A stretch of 53,221 nucleotides of DNA. It comes from Bacteroidia bacterium (lineage in GTDB: Bacteria > Bacteroidota > Bacteroidia > B-17B0 > Aurantibacillaceae). The stretch spans positions 1 through 53,221 of the forward strand of contig JANYIQ010000011.1 in NCBI GenBank assembly GCA_025362575.1. Direction: 5' to 3'. Shown one piece after another: positions 1-9,317 of this stretch. The position numbers were made by a program, and so were the translations under genes. Under the pieces are notes generated by a model that made no database searches, was not told where the DNA came from, and saw only the letters and a program-made list of their open reading frames with translations. How positions within the stretch are numbered: position 1 is the stretch's first letter; the number at the start of each line of letters is the position of its first letter.

Positions 1-143
1 TCATCATATTGAGCAGAATATTTTGTATCCACATCAGGAACAATAGGGTTATATCCTTCATCTAGCATAAAACTGCCAAGCACAAATAAGCAAAGGCAGC
101 AAGCGCCGGTTCCGATAAGCGAAAGTATTTTTGCTAAACTCAT
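1..143 (-). CDS. Small membrane protein, 3' part outside window
   Basis: An ATG at 143 (minus strand) opens a frame that is still open at the window edge, so only the first 47 complete codons are visible. Residues about 5-25 form one hydrophobic, Cys-containing segment (GACCLCLFVLGSFML), which suggests a membrane anchor or signal sequence, followed by a polar stretch. It starts one base after the stop codon of the 91-residue membrane protein, so the two are probably cotranscribed. I do not recognise a family. Confidence 0.55.
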   Translation of the reverse strand, partial: MSLAKILSLIGTGACCLCLFVLGSFMLDEGYNPIVPDVDTKYSAQYD

Positions 144-144
144 T

Positions 145-420
145 TTACTTGTAAATTAAAGATTGAATAATAACGTAAGCGTAACCTAATATAAAGGAAG
201 CAGCGGCAAGCGGAAAACCAAGTGAAGCTGCCTTAGCCAAGCGCTCTTTAAATGTACCTGTTTCCCATACAACTAAAGTGAGCGATAAAAGTAAACCGGA
301 CACGAGGGAAAATAATGTAACTAATGCGATAAGCATAAATTTATTGTAAGGCGCAACCGACATAAATGTTAAGGCGAAGGCCAGTCCATATAAAATTACC
401 GATAGAAGTATTTTTTTCAT
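145..420 (-). CDS. Small integral membrane protein, unknown function
   Basis: A 91-residue, strongly hydrophobic protein with about three predicted membrane segments (residues about 3-22, 29-52 and 66-88) and a short charged loop (KERLAKA) between the second and third. It has no catalytic motif I can name. It lies directly upstream of another small membrane protein, with one base between stop and start, so they look like a two-gene unit. The ATG at 420 is preceded by an A-rich stretch, which is usual for Bacteroidota starts. Function unknown. Confidence 0.6.
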   Translation of the reverse strand: MKKILLSVILYGLAFALTFMSVAPYNKFMLIALVTLFSLVSGLLLSLTLVVWETGTFKERLAKAASLGFPLAAASFILGYAYVIIQSLIYK

Positions 421-560
421 TTTATTATAATTAAGGCTTTCAACAACTGAGCAAGATCAATAATTTCTACAGCTGTCAGAAACTTTATTTTATGAATTAA
501 AGATATAAAAAGATTGCTATACTGCAAAATCTAATAATTATTTTAATAAGCCACTTGATT

Positions 561-3284
561 TTACTTGTGAAAAACCTGCACGTAACCCTTGAGGTACCTC
601 GATTTGATGCCTGCTACCCTGATCTCGTTAACTTTGCAGATGTAAAAATAGGTGCCCTCACTGCAAAGTATTTTGGTTTGTAAAACTTTGCCATCCCAGT
701 TAAAATATGGGTCGGTAGTTTCATAAGTTAATACACCCCAGCGATCATAAACTTTCAGATCAATGTCCTTAATGTATTTTACTCGGATCGCCTTAAAGAA
801 ATCATTCACACCATCTCCATTGGCAGTAATAATATTAGGTAAGTCAAACTCCGGACAATTATCGACGCATTTTGACTCTGCTAATGCACTTTCATTTCCT
901 GAGGAATCAACACTGGTAACAAGGTAACATCCGGCGATCGAAGTAAGCCCGTCAAAAATAAAAGTGGTGTCAGAAAGATTTTTTATTGAGTCGAATAAGG
1001 TCAGATCATCATTTTCGGTTGGTTTGAAGTATAAATTATATTTTACAACATCGTCGGAGCAAGTGTGATTAGGATTATTCCATTTCAATTGCACAAAACC
1101 GGTCTGACAATCTGAAGTAATGTTTAAGTTAGGTAAACATGGTTTTGTCATGTCTTTTGGAGCAGCGCAAATTTCCTGAGAAGCATTGTAAAGCGGGTGT
1201 AAAATTGTAGTATCGCTGTACCGTCCTTTAGAAACGACCTTATAGCAATACGTAGCTCTGTTCACAAGATTAATATCCGTATACGTTAAACTTGTTGTGC
1301 TGTCAAGTATCGTGTAAACAGTTTGCGCAGGCGCTTTTCTATAAATGAAATATTTGTAGTTTGTCCAAGGAACAAAATGTTTCCAGCTCAGCGTAATTTT
1401 TCTGTCGGCAGGAACAGCCGATAAAAACACTGAACTTGCGGGCTGCGCAGTACCAACAAACTGATTGTTGGCGTAAAAATCCAGTTTATAAAAAGCAAGA
1501 TCACTTTGCGAATCCATGTTCGTGTGCGTGAAAGTTGTATCGCTTAGTTGATTCAATAAATAGAAGGAAGGTTTTGTTACAGAGTATACCTGCGTATAAG
1601 TTCCGTTAACTCCTTTTTTGTAGGATACTCTGAATTCATAAGGACCCGGCAGCATTAAGGTATCTAGATTCGAAGCGTTCGGAATTGGTTTCACCCAGCG
1701 CACAAAAACCTGACCGGTGCTGGTGCCTGTTGCTTTCACATCCACATTCACTAAAATAGGAACATCGCGTTTTAAACGCACACAAATCTGATTGCTGGCA
1801 TAACTTTGCGCGCCGCCCGTTGTAATAAAACCTTCGCCATAAACGGCAACCACTAAATAACTGTAATCAACACCCTGAGTTAAACCTGCGCCTCCGTTGT
1901 TATCTGTAAAAGTAGTATCATTAGGACCGGTAGTATAACCAATGTACGTAAAGCCCGAACTGGCCGGTACACCTGTTTCGCAAGGCGCATGATTCCATGG
2001 TGTACAATCTTTTTTACGATAAACGGAATAGTATTGAATTTTATTTCCAATGGTTGTGTTGTTGCAATTGGTCTTGTGCCAGATCAGTTTTATGGAAGTT
2101 CCGACAGGTGATGCGGTTAAATTTTTTGGGGGAGGGGCAATCACCGTTATGTTATAGGTTTTGAAATCTACCAGTTTAACCTGCGGATCATTATCAATAA
2201 CTTTAATGGTTACCTGATAAGGTGCTTTACGAATGTGAACGCAACTGGTTTGCCATTTAAAAGAACCGGTCACAGTATTTGTTGCAGGTGCTGAAGAAAA
2301 TGTTGCGGTTGGTGTAGGACAAGCGAATGGCCCGCCGGTTGCACTCATTGTAAGTGTTTGTCCCAAATCGGGGTCGGTGGCTTTGAATGTTTTTTGAATA
2401 AAGTCACCAGCTAAAACACAAGTATCAACAACAGCATCAATAACAGGAGGTTTATTTACACATGGAGCAACGGTTATCTGCATGTCGCGCATAACGTAGC
2501 CCACCACATAATATTCTCCGTCAAAATTTTTGCGCCATTCTTTCACCAAAAACGCAACGTTATACTCTCCCGGCGTTTGAGGGTTGCACCAGCTTAAAGT
2601 GCCTGTGGTTGCATTAATGTTAAAGATGCCGGGTCCGGTAGCAAGCGGAAAACTGTATTGGGGAATAGTAACACCAATATTTCCAAAACCATCTTCACCT
2701 CTACAGGTAGTAATCTGGTAGGATAAACTGTCTCCGTCAGGATCATAAGCCCCGGGATTGTGATAAAAACATTGTCCGGCGCAAGCTTTATCTAATGGAA
2801 GTACTGTTAAAACAGGGGAGCTGTTGTGAGGATCAAAAATATTAATACTTAAAACCGTTTCTAAATAGAAAGGCTGATTCACCGAGTTCGGAATATTAAT
2901 AACACCGCTGTTCCGATTTCTGTCGAACATGGAAATAATAAAATTGCCCGGGCCCGGATAGGTGTGAATGGCAACAAAAACGTTTTTCTTAAAGTTCGGC
3001 GCCAATATTTCGCCTAGAGGTGTAAGACTTCCGCAGTCGGTTGAACCCAAAGGCCCGTTAATTCTTGAAATAACGGCACTCGTATTATCTCCAAAATAAA
3101 TGGTGTCCTGACAACGGTCGGCAATGTTAGGCCCATCTGCAGTGTATGTAACTAATGTAATTGAGTATGTATTGCCATACATCCATTTGAATGTAATTTC
3201 TCCGGCGCGGTTATGCGTGGCTCTTCCTGTAAAGCTGATTCCTAAACAAAAAACAAACAAAAAATATCGAAACACTCTCAACAT
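561..3284 (-). CDS. Secreted FN3-type surface protein with T9SS type B sorting domain
   Basis: A 907-residue protein that begins with a signal peptide (residues 1 to about 22, hydrophobic core YFLFVFCLGISF). The middle holds repeated beta-sandwich modules with fibronectin III-like features: the phrases 'YKYFIYRKAP', 'YCYKVVSKGRY' and 'YNLYFKP' recur about every 100 residues, and many Cys pairs suggest export. The last ~90 residues have the gliding-type C-terminal domain (family TIGR04131): NGDGVNDFF, then VYDRWGVLTYE, W-DGK, and GTYFYICKV. Such domains direct export through the type IX secretion system and surface attachment. It is a monocistronic minus-strand gene with 140 bp of non-coding sequence downstream. 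Ligand or role unknown; adhesin-like by inference. Confidence 0.85.
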   Translation of the reverse strand: MLRVFRYFLFVFCLGISFTGRATHNRAGEITFKWMYGNTYSITLVTYTADGPNIADRCQDTIYFGDNTSAVISRINGPLGSTDCGSLTPLGEILAPNFKKNVFVAIHTYPGPGNFIISMFDRNRNSGVINIPNSVNQPFYLETVLSINIFDPHNSSPVLTVLPLDKACAGQCFYHNPGAYDPDGDSLSYQITTCRGEDGFGNIGVTIPQYSFPLATGPGIFNINATTGTLSWCNPQTPGEYNVAFLVKEWRKNFDGEYYVVGYVMRDMQITVAPCVNKPPVIDAVVDTCVLAGDFIQKTFKATDPDLGQTLTMSATGGPFACPTPTATFSSAPATNTVTGSFKWQTSCVHIRKAPYQVTIKVIDNDPQVKLVDFKTYNITVIAPPPKNLTASPVGTSIKLIWHKTNCNNTTIGNKIQYYSVYRKKDCTPWNHAPCETGVPASSGFTYIGYTTGPNDTTFTDNNGGAGLTQGVDYSYLVVAVYGEGFITTGGAQSYASNQICVRLKRDVPILVNVDVKATGTSTGQVFVRWVKPIPNASNLDTLMLPGPYEFRVSYKKGVNGTYTQVYSVTKPSFYLLNQLSDTTFTHTNMDSQSDLAFYKLDFYANNQFVGTAQPASSVFLSAVPADRKITLSWKHFVPWTNYKYFIYRKAPAQTVYTILDSTTSLTYTDINLVNRATYCYKVVSKGRYSDTTILHPLYNASQEICAAPKDMTKPCLPNLNITSDCQTGFVQLKWNNPNHTCSDDVVKYNLYFKPTENDDLTLFDSIKNLSDTTFIFDGLTSIAGCYLVTSVDSSGNESALAESKCVDNCPEFDLPNIITANGDGVNDFFKAIRVKYIKDIDLKVYDRWGVLTYETTDPYFNWDGKVLQTKILCSEGTYFYICKVNEIRVAGIKSRYLKGYVQVFHK

Positions 3285-3448
3285 TGCCTGATCCTACTAT
3301 AAAAAGGTACCTATAAAGTTACAACAACAATAACATAATTACAAGAATCTTATTGTGCTAAGGGGCCAAATAATCAAAAACATGACTTTTAACATAATAA
3401 TTGTGAAAGAATTCGTCTAAAACGTAACAGCAAGCCACTATTTTGTTA

Positions 3449-3456
3449 TAATTTTG
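3449..3456 (+). promoter_or_regulatory. Putative -7 box TAATTTTG for kup
   Basis: TAATTTTG matches the Bacteroidota -7 consensus TAnnTTTG. It would place the transcript start near 3461-3464, downstream of the in-frame GTG at 3456, and so supports the ATG at 3483 as the real kup start. No clear TTTG -33 box is seen at the usual spacing. Confidence 0.5.
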
Positions 3457-3482
3457 TGGCGCATTTAACTCCCACCTTTATA

Positions 3483-5453
3483 ATGAGCTCTCCTCAAAAC
3501 GGGCATCACCACGGTCACCTTAACAAGATAACTCTTGGAGGCTTAATCGTTACACTGGGCATTATTTATGGCGATATCGGAACCTCGCCACTCTATGTAA
3601 TGAGCGCAATTGTGGGGCAGGGCGCTATTAACGCGGATATTGTAAGAGGCGGACTTTCGTGCATTTTCTGGACGATCACCCTACAAACCACCATAAAGTA
3701 TGTTATTCTAACTCTTCAGGCAGATAATAAGGGAGAAGGAGGAATTTTTTCTTTGTTTACCCTTGTAAAACGCACAAAGTATAAGTGGCTCATTGTGGCC
3801 GCCATCATTGGCGGTTGCGCCTTGTTGGCTGATGGAATAATTACCCCTCCGATTTCGGTTGCCGCCGCCGTTGAAGGACTTCGGTTTTTTCATGAAGGAA
3901 TAAATACTGTTCCAATTGTAATAGGAATTTTATTCGCCTTGTTTTTTATTCAGCAATTCGGAACCAGCTTTATTGGTAAATTTTTCGGACCAATGATGGT
4001 GGCCTGGTTTTTGATGCTGGGAATACTTGGTGTAATGCAGCTGAGTAGCGATTGGAGCATTTTCTCTTCATTAAACCCTTATTATGCATACGCGTTATTG
4101 AAGTTGCATCCGTCCGGATTTTTGATTTTAGGCTCTGTGTTCTTGTGTACCACCGGCGCGGAAGCCTTGTATTCTGATCTGGGTCATTGTGGCAAAAAGA
4201 ACATCCGGATCTCGTGGATATTTGTAAAAGCGATGTTGATCTTAAATTATTTCGGGCAAGGCGCTTGGCTGATCGCTCACGAAGGACAAACACTTATGTC
4301 TTTCAAATCGACCAACCCGTTTTATGCTATGATGCCAGAGAGCTTTTTGCCTTATGGAATTGTTATAGCCACAATGGCCGCCGTTATTGCCTCTCAGGCA
4401 TTAATTAGCGGCTCTTTTAGTTTAATAAATGAAGCCATGCGATTAAACTTATGGCCAAAAGCAAGGGTAAAATATCCATCCGAACTAAAGGGTCAGTTGT
4501 ACATACCTTCGCTAAATTGGTTGCTTTTATTAGGGTGTATTGGTGTTGTACTTTATTTTAGAGAATCATCCAACATGGAAGGCGCCTATGGTCTGGCTAT
4601 TGTTTTGTGTATGTTAATGACAACCACCTTGCTCAATTTTTACATGCACATGAAACGGTATAATCGCTTCTTGATTTATTTTATCATAACAATGTATCTG
4701 ATCATTGAGGTGTCTTTTTTAGCGGCGAATCTCAGCAAATTTGCCAATGGCGGATGGATCACCCTCTTAATAGCTTTATGTTTAATTACTATTATGGCAG
4801 TTTGGTTTTTGGCAAAAAAGATTCGTCACCGTTATGTTGATATGGTAAAGATCGACGATTACAAACAGATGTTAGCAGACCTGAGCAATGACAACACCAT
4901 TCAAAAGTACGCCACGCATTTGGTTTATATGACCAGCGCTAATAGCCCAGAAGAAATAGAATCAAAAGTAATTTACAGCATTTTGCAAAAGCGCCCCAAA
5001 AAAGCGGATATCTATTGGTTTGTTCACGTTGATGTGGTGGATGAGCCATATCGCATGGAGTACAAGGTAACTCACATTGCGGCCGATGATATTATCCGCG
5101 TTGATTTCAGATTAGGTTTCCGCGTGGCGCCGCGCATTAATTTTATGTTTAGAAAAGTGGTGGAAGATCTGGTGAACAACAAAGAAGTGGATATTACAAG
5201 CCGTTACGAATCATTGAACAGAAATAATATTAGTGGCGACTTTAAATTTGTGGTAATAGAAAAATATTTATCCTTTGATAATGATCTTCCGTTCTTCGAT
5301 AAGTTGGTGATGAAAATTTACTTCTTCCTTAAACATTACAGCTTAAGTGAAGCGAAAGCATTTGGTTTGGACAGCAGTTCGGTGAAGGTTGAGAAATTCC
5401 CGCTGTTATTTAAAACGCCTGCGCTTACAAATCTAAAGAGGGTAGATAGTTAA
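3483..5453 (+). CDS. kup: KUP-family low-affinity potassium uptake protein
   Basis: Potassium:proton symporter of the inner membrane. From the ATG at 3483 the protein is 656 residues, normal for the family. The signature GDIGTSPLYV sits at residues 30-39 and is followed by about 12 hydrophobic segments up to residue ~450. A soluble C-terminal domain of ~200 residues completes the K_trans architecture. A GTG at 3456 would extend it by nine residues, but the putative -7 box overlaps that codon, so the ATG is preferred. The N-terminus carries a His/Gly cluster (HHHGH) ahead of the first membrane helix. It is convergent with the histidine kinase gene, with four bases between the stops. Confidence 0.93.
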   Translation: MSSPQNGHHHGHLNKITLGGLIVTLGIIYGDIGTSPLYVMSAIVGQGAINADIVRGGLSCIFWTITLQTTIKYVILTLQADNKGEGGIFSLFTLVKRTKYKWLIVAAIIGGCALLADGIITPPISVAAAVEGLRFFHEGINTVPIVIGILFALFFIQQFGTSFIGKFFGPMMVAWFLMLGILGVMQLSSDWSIFSSLNPYYAYALLKLHPSGFLILGSVFLCTTGAEALYSDLGHCGKKNIRISWIFVKAMLILNYFGQGAWLIAHEGQTLMSFKSTNPFYAMMPESFLPYGIVIATMAAVIASQALISGSFSLINEAMRLNLWPKARVKYPSELKGQLYIPSLNWLLLLGCIGVVLYFRESSNMEGAYGLAIVLCMLMTTTLLNFYMHMKRYNRFLIYFIITMYLIIEVSFLAANLSKFANGGWITLLIALCLITIMAVWFLAKKIRHRYVDMVKIDDYKQMLADLSNDNTIQKYATHLVYMTSANSPEEIESKVIYSILQKRPKKADIYWFVHVDVVDEPYRMEYKVTHIAADDIIRVDFRLGFRVAPRINFMFRKVVEDLVNNKEVDITSRYESLNRNNISGDFKFVVIEKYLSFDNDLPFFDKLVMKIYFFLKHYSLSEAKAFGLDSSSVKVEKFPLLFKTPALTNLKRVDS

Positions 5454-5457
5454 TGGG

Positions 5458-6957
5458 TCAGGCTTCAAAATTTATTTTTGCTTCAGTTCCATTATCGTTA
5501 ACAAACTCAAGCTTTCCGCTGATTTGATCCGCTAATATCTGGATCAACTCCATCCCCAAACTGGTGAACTCTTTTTTACCTGCCGGAAAACCGGAACCGT
5601 TATCTTTTACCGATAACATTAAGTGTTGTCCTTGTTTTTTAAGCATGATCTCAATTGATCCTGAAGGCTTATTTTTAAAGGCGTGTTTATAGCAATTGGT
5701 AATAAGTTCGTTGATGATAAGTCCAAGTGGGATCGCAATGTCTAAATTCAGCTGAATGTCATCGCAGGTAATTTTTGTGGTGACAGGCTTATCGGTATTA
5801 TTAAAAGAGGACTCAATTTCCCTGATAAGCGTTTTCAAATAACTGGATATGGAAATGTTCGACATGTTGTTCTGAGTATACAACAACTGATGGATGAGCG
5901 CCATGGAATTGATGCGCTGACGGCTTTCCTGCAGCACCTCTTTTAAATTCTCATCCTGTGTTTTATCAGACTGCAAATTCAGCATACTAGAAATGATCTG
6001 TAAATTATTCTTTACGCGATGGTGAATTTCCTTCATTAAGAATTCTTTTTCCTTCAAGGTTGCCTCAATGGTGTTTTTTTGCTGAATGATGTGTTTGTTC
6101 TTAACGTGTAATTCATTTTGGCGACGACGATTGGTTTTTATGTTCACCACTAAAAAGATCACGGCGAAAAGCAAAACGATGATGCCGGAAAGCAGGTAAG
6201 CTCTGTCGGATCTTTCGCGCTCATGCTCTAACTGCGAAGTTTGAATTATTTTTTCTTTCTCAACCAAGAGATTCTCTTTCTGATAAAGATCAAAAGCTAC
6301 CTGCTGATTAATGAGCTGGGTTTCGTTATCCGCGAGTTTGGTAGAATCTTTTTGGCGAATGTATTTATCAAAGAATTCATTGGCCTTTTTATAATTGCCC
6401 GTGTAAGTATAATATTTTGCTTCAATTAACATGTTGGCAAGAGCAGGTGTTAATTCCTCTGTTCGCGATAATAATTGCTTACAACTATCAATGTATCTGT
6501 AGGCCAGGTCGAATTGTTTCAGTTCAAGATAACATTCAGAAATCAAATTGTAACTATTAGCAGCACTTTCAAGATTATTCACTTTTAAACTGTAATAAAT
6601 GTCTTTTTTAAGCGGAGCAACAGCTTCTTTGTATTGCTTCCTCTTCGCGTAAATAGATGCCGTGTTGCCGTCTATAAGAGCGCTGAAAAAAGTATAATAC
6701 ATTTTTGCAGGATCGGATTTTGCTTTTACATCAACAATTGATTTTGCTTTCTGAAAATAAAATACGGCGGTGTCCAACTGATTAGCCTTATTAAAATGAA
6801 CACCCATGTTATTATAAAAATTCCCTAAGGCGTTACTGTCAGCTCTGTGTTCGGCCCCCTTTTGATTGAATTCTTTACGCAATTGTTTGATCGATTCTTT
6901 GTAAAGGCCAAGTCTCAGATAGATAAGACTTTTCTCAACAATGTAATCTCGCTGCAT
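5458..6957 (-). CDS. TPR histidine kinase, HisKA_2 type (C-terminal part of a frameshifted gene)
   Basis: Sensor kinase core. Residues 1 to about 225 are TPR-like helices, a membrane helix follows at about 253-272 (LLSGIIVLLFAVIFLVV), then a coiled linker. The HisKA_2 phosphoacceptor box is EIHHRVKNNLQIISSML, with His likely phosphorylated. The HATPase domain shows an N box (NELITNCYKHAF) and G1 box (DNGSGFP). As read, it starts at an internal ATG with no signal peptide. The upstream overlapping frame (6915-7439) supplies the signal peptide and first TPR helices. Adding one A to the A6 run just before this ATG fuses both into one 660-residue kinase. No response regulator lies next to it. Confidence 0.85.
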   Translation of the reverse strand: MQRDYIVEKSLIYLRLGLYKESIKQLRKEFNQKGAEHRADSNALGNFYNNMGVHFNKANQLDTAVFYFQKAKSIVDVKAKSDPAKMYYTFFSALIDGNTASIYAKRKQYKEAVAPLKKDIYYSLKVNNLESAANSYNLISECYLELKQFDLAYRYIDSCKQLLSRTEELTPALANMLIEAKYYTYTGNYKKANEFFDKYIRQKDSTKLADNETQLINQQVAFDLYQKENLLVEKEKIIQTSQLEHERERSDRAYLLSGIIVLLFAVIFLVVNIKTNRRRQNELHVKNKHIIQQKNTIEATLKEKEFLMKEIHHRVKNNLQIISSMLNLQSDKTQDENLKEVLQESRQRINSMALIHQLLYTQNNMSNISISSYLKTLIREIESSFNNTDKPVTTKITCDDIQLNLDIAIPLGLIINELITNCYKHAFKNKPSGSIEIMLKKQGQHLMLSVKDNGSGFPAGKKEFTSLGMELIQILADQISGKLEFVNDNGTEAKINFEA

Positions 6958-7439
6958 ATTTTTTGGAAGACGGCTTTTTGTTTTTCATACACCTCTTCAA
7001 TTTCAAACACTTTATTGTAATTTCTTAATTTCATGTAAGAAGTGGCCAGAAGATCGAATGCCTTTGCGCTGTCTGCCAGATCTTTGGTATGAAACCGCAA
7101 GCCATTCTCTAAAAGAAAAACGGTTTTATGATACTGATGTAATTCAAACTCACGCTTTGCTTCGATCAGATCAAATAAATATTTAGCTTCATTGCTGTTT
7201 GATCTGGTGTAAACCTTTTTTTTGATCTCGTTCAATGAATCCTTGATGTACTGGTAAACCTGACTTAATGCTACCGGACTTAGATCGGCGACCATTTTAA
7301 CTTTGTCTTTTAAATTGGCGCCATTGAATTTTTGAACAAGACTGTCGCGGTTAATATCTTGAGCTAAAAAACCAAAGGGCAACACGAAGAATGCAAGAAG
7401 AAAAATTCTGGTATTTAGTAATAAACGTAGAAAATTCAC
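6915..7439 (-). CDS. N-terminal part of the frameshifted TPR histidine kinase
   Basis: This 174-residue frame starts at GTG (7439) with a signal peptide (hydrophobic core IFLLAFFVLPFGFLA, then Q) and continues as TPR-like helices. It leaves the kinase frame at the six-T run 6959-6964 (AAAAAA on the coding strand); its last ~17 residues (from about ICSEITLLRK to the stop) are probably out of frame. The span 5458-7439 is 1982 nt; one added base gives 661 codons without internal stops, so this is best read as the 5' half of one sensor kinase gene. A sequencing or assembly error in a homopolymer, a true mutation, or slippage are all possible. Confidence 0.75.
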   Translation of the reverse strand: MNFLRLLLNTRIFLLAFFVLPFGFLAQDINRDSLVQKFNGANLKDKVKMVADLSPVALSQVYQYIKDSLNEIKKKVYTRSNSNEAKYLFDLIEAKREFELHQYHKTVFLLENGLRFHTKDLADSAKAFDLLATSYMKLRNYNKVFEIEEVYEKQKAVFQKICSEITLLRKVLSI

Positions 7440-7486
7440 AGGTTAATCCGTATTAATTAAAAGATCTCGAGCACAAGGTAATCAAA

Positions 7487-7494
7487 CAAATATA
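7487..7494 (-). promoter_or_regulatory. Putative -7 box TATATTTG for the histidine kinase
   Basis: On the minus strand TATATTTG matches TAnnTTTG and lies 47 nt upstream of the GTG start at 7439. No convincing -33 box. Position fits a short leader. Confidence 0.35.
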
Positions 7495-7568
7495 TTATTT
7501 TAGATGTTTAGATAAAGGATTTTGCTTTTTTATTAATACCCGAAAAGAAAAGCCATTCCTAGAGGGAT

Positions 7569-7649
7569 GCCCTGGAGCAAGGCGAGTAGGGCCATTTGGC
7601 GAAAAATTCAGTTATTGCTAAATGCAAAGCTTATTAATAATGAGCTTTG
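7569..7649. repeat. Two intergenic stem-loops
   Basis: In the 281-bp gap between the kinase and the lipoprotein gene there are two inverted repeats: GCCCT/AGGGC (7569-7573 with 7588-7592) and CAAAGCT/AGCTTTG (7625-7631 with 7643-7649). Neither is followed by a T run in a way that marks a clear terminator. Nothing else is recognisable in the gap. Confidence 0.35.
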
Positions 7650-7720
7650 GTTGAATAAATAAATGCTGAAACCACAAAATATTCAGTATTTTCAACGAAT
7701 AATTTAAACGAAAATTCTTT

Positions 7721-8122
7721 ATGAAATTATTTTATTCTGCCCTTATCGTATTATTCTTTGCGGCTTGTGTCCAACCTAAAGAAACAACCTCCGCCGAAAA
7801 TGGCAACGAAGCCGCCGCCGATGACTATTCTCAATTGGATAAATTTTTAGGAAGCTGGACCGATGCAGAGAATGCCGCAGAGGTGATCTCAATTGCAAAG
7901 ATCAAAAATTTTGACAGCGCAAAAGTGTGTATGGTAAACGACGGAAAAACAGAAGTAGCTTTTCCTTACAATGTAAAAGAAGATAAGTTCCGCTTACACC
8001 AGCCTGAATATTGGGTAGAGATCCTTCATGATAAAGAAGCTAACCAACTACTTTGGAAAGTTATCCGTTTTGACGAAAGCGAAGGAAAGGTTGTGCGCAA
8101 GTATAATTTTAAGAGCAAGTAG
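7721..8122 (+). CDS. Small lipoprotein, unknown function
   Basis: A 133-residue protein with a lipoprotein signal peptide: a hydrophobic core (FYSALIVLFFAAC) ending in a lipobox with Cys16, followed by an acidic, Ala-rich linker. The mature part has a 'KFLGSWTDAENAAEVISIAK' motif near residues 43-62, like small beta-barrel (lipocalin-like or DUF-type) lipoproteins that begin with a G-x-W strand. It is likely anchored in the outer or inner membrane. It is convergent with the 3' fragment of yifB, 15 bp away. Family not recognised. Confidence 0.7.
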   Translation: MKLFYSALIVLFFAACVQPKETTSAENGNEAAADDYSQLDKFLGSWTDAENAAEVISIAKIKNFDSAKVCMVNDGKTEVAFPYNVKEDKFRLHQPEYWVEILHDKEANQLLWKVIRFDESEGKVVRKYNFKSK

Positions 8123-8137
8123 CCTCAAACTTGTTTT

Positions 8138-8842
8138 CTAAGCTGCCCATCCGTCTCTGTCCAGACTTCTATACTGAATTGCTTCGGCAATGTGATTCGG
8201 CATAATGTTTTCAGAAGCTTCCAGATCTGCAATGGTTCTTCCTACTTTTAAGATCCGGTCGTAAGCGCGAGCCGATAATCCTAATTTTTCCATGGCGGTT
8301 TTTAGAAGTGTATTTCCTGCCTCACTTAATTTGCAATATGTTTTTATATCGGAAGAACGCATCTGTGCATTACAATAAATACCGCTATCTGAATTGAACC
8401 TCTTCGTTTGTATCAACCTTGCATTAATTACACGCTCACGGATATTGTTACTCGACTCTGCTAATTGCTGATTACTTAATTCGCTGAAAGGAACCGGAGT
8501 AACCTCCACGTGCAGATCAATTCTATCTAACAGCGGGCCTGAAATTCTGTTGAGGTATTTTTGTACCACGCCAGGCGCGCATACACATTCTTTTTCAGGA
8601 TGATTGAAGTAACCGCATGGGCAAGGATTCATACTCGCCACAAGCATAAAGCTTGCAGGATATTCCACGCTGAATTTGGCACGACTGATCGTTACCACCC
8701 TGTCTTCTAACGGTTGACGCATTACCTCTAAAACAGTTCTTTTAAATTCAGGCAATTCATCTAAAAATAGAACGCCGTTATGTGCCAGCGAGATTTCGCC
8801 GGGCTGAGGATTATTGCCACCTCCTACGAGGGCCACATCGGT
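8138..8842 (-). pseudogene. yifB: 3' fragment of yifB/comM (Mg chelatase-like AAA+ ATPase)
   Basis: From DVALVGGG at about 8839 down to the stop at 8138 this is the C-terminal half of YifB/ComM: Walker B ([11 protein letters not shown]), the arginine-rich [10 protein letters not shown], a zinc-like Cys cluster ([17 protein letters not shown]), [16 protein letters not shown], and the C-terminal Mg_chelatase domain ([20 protein letters not shown]). ComM is a helicase-like branch-migration factor in natural transformation. The frame stays open for ~68 codons upstream of the junction (to 9046), but those residues do not match YifB. The segment with Walker A is missing from both fragments, so the product cannot be a normal ATPase. 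Confidence 0.9.
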
Positions 8843-9272
8843 CGCAGTGTTGCAATACAACAGAATCAAAAGTGCCAGTTTTGTGCTTAGAGTCAGAACT
8901 TTATCTCTTCCGGGAAAAATCAAATTTGTTATCAGTTCAGTTTGATTACCGGTAAATCTGTGAAAGAAACTTTGAGGCATGACAAATTCCTGCCCCCGCA
9001 AGACCATATCTTCCCTCACCCAACTGCAATTAACCTCCATAAACAACCTGAAAAATATCAGGTAAATTTAGCTTTTTATCGGGAATTCGAGCAATTTTAC
9101 CTCTTAAATTCTGTTTTTTCTTGGGTTTAACGAGACATTAGGCTCCATCTGGAGTTACTGGCTACAACGTCGTCAAGTATCTGGAAAATCGAGAATTTGG
9201 GGAAATTCTGATGGCGAACTTTTATAACAAATGGTTTTTTCCTTACAGCAACAGAATAAAATTATAATTTGC
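8843..9272. other. Left end of island, no recognised gene
   Basis: About 430 bp without a gene I can support. The minus-strand yifB frame remains open up to 9046, but these codons do not resemble YifB or anything I know. On the plus strand a 41-codon open stretch (9139-9267, product containing GYNVVKYLENREFGE) has no start codon and might be a decayed fragment. No transposase motif or terminal repeat is visible. Confidence 0.4.
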
Positions 9273-9286
9273 CGACACTTATGTCG
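9273..9286. promoter_or_regulatory. Palindromic operator candidate upstream of XRE gene
   Basis: CGACA-CTTA-TGTCG is a perfect 5-bp inverted repeat with a 4-nt centre. It sits ~21 bp before the putative -7 box of the XRE gene, so it would cover the -33 region. Controller proteins of restriction systems bind similar short palindromes, so autoregulation is a fair inference. Confidence 0.45.
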
Positions 9287-9306
9287 CTTTTTATGAGATA
9301 AAGTAC

Positions 9307-9314
9307 TACATTTG
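9307..9314 (+). promoter_or_regulatory. Putative -7 box TACATTTG of the restriction-modification operon
   Basis: TACATTTG matches TAnnTTTG and is followed by only three bases (ATT) and the ATG at 9318. If the box is real, the operon's first message would have almost no leader. Confidence 0.45.
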
Positions 9315-9317
9315 ATT

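Noticed and set aside
3708-4408. Open frames on both strands within kup
   Set aside because: Overlap fully with kup, which has a clear family signature; no independent support.
8942-9130. A 62-codon plus-strand frame at the left island end
   Set aside because: No recognisable domain or promoter, and it overlaps the yifB junction; treated as unassigned sequence.
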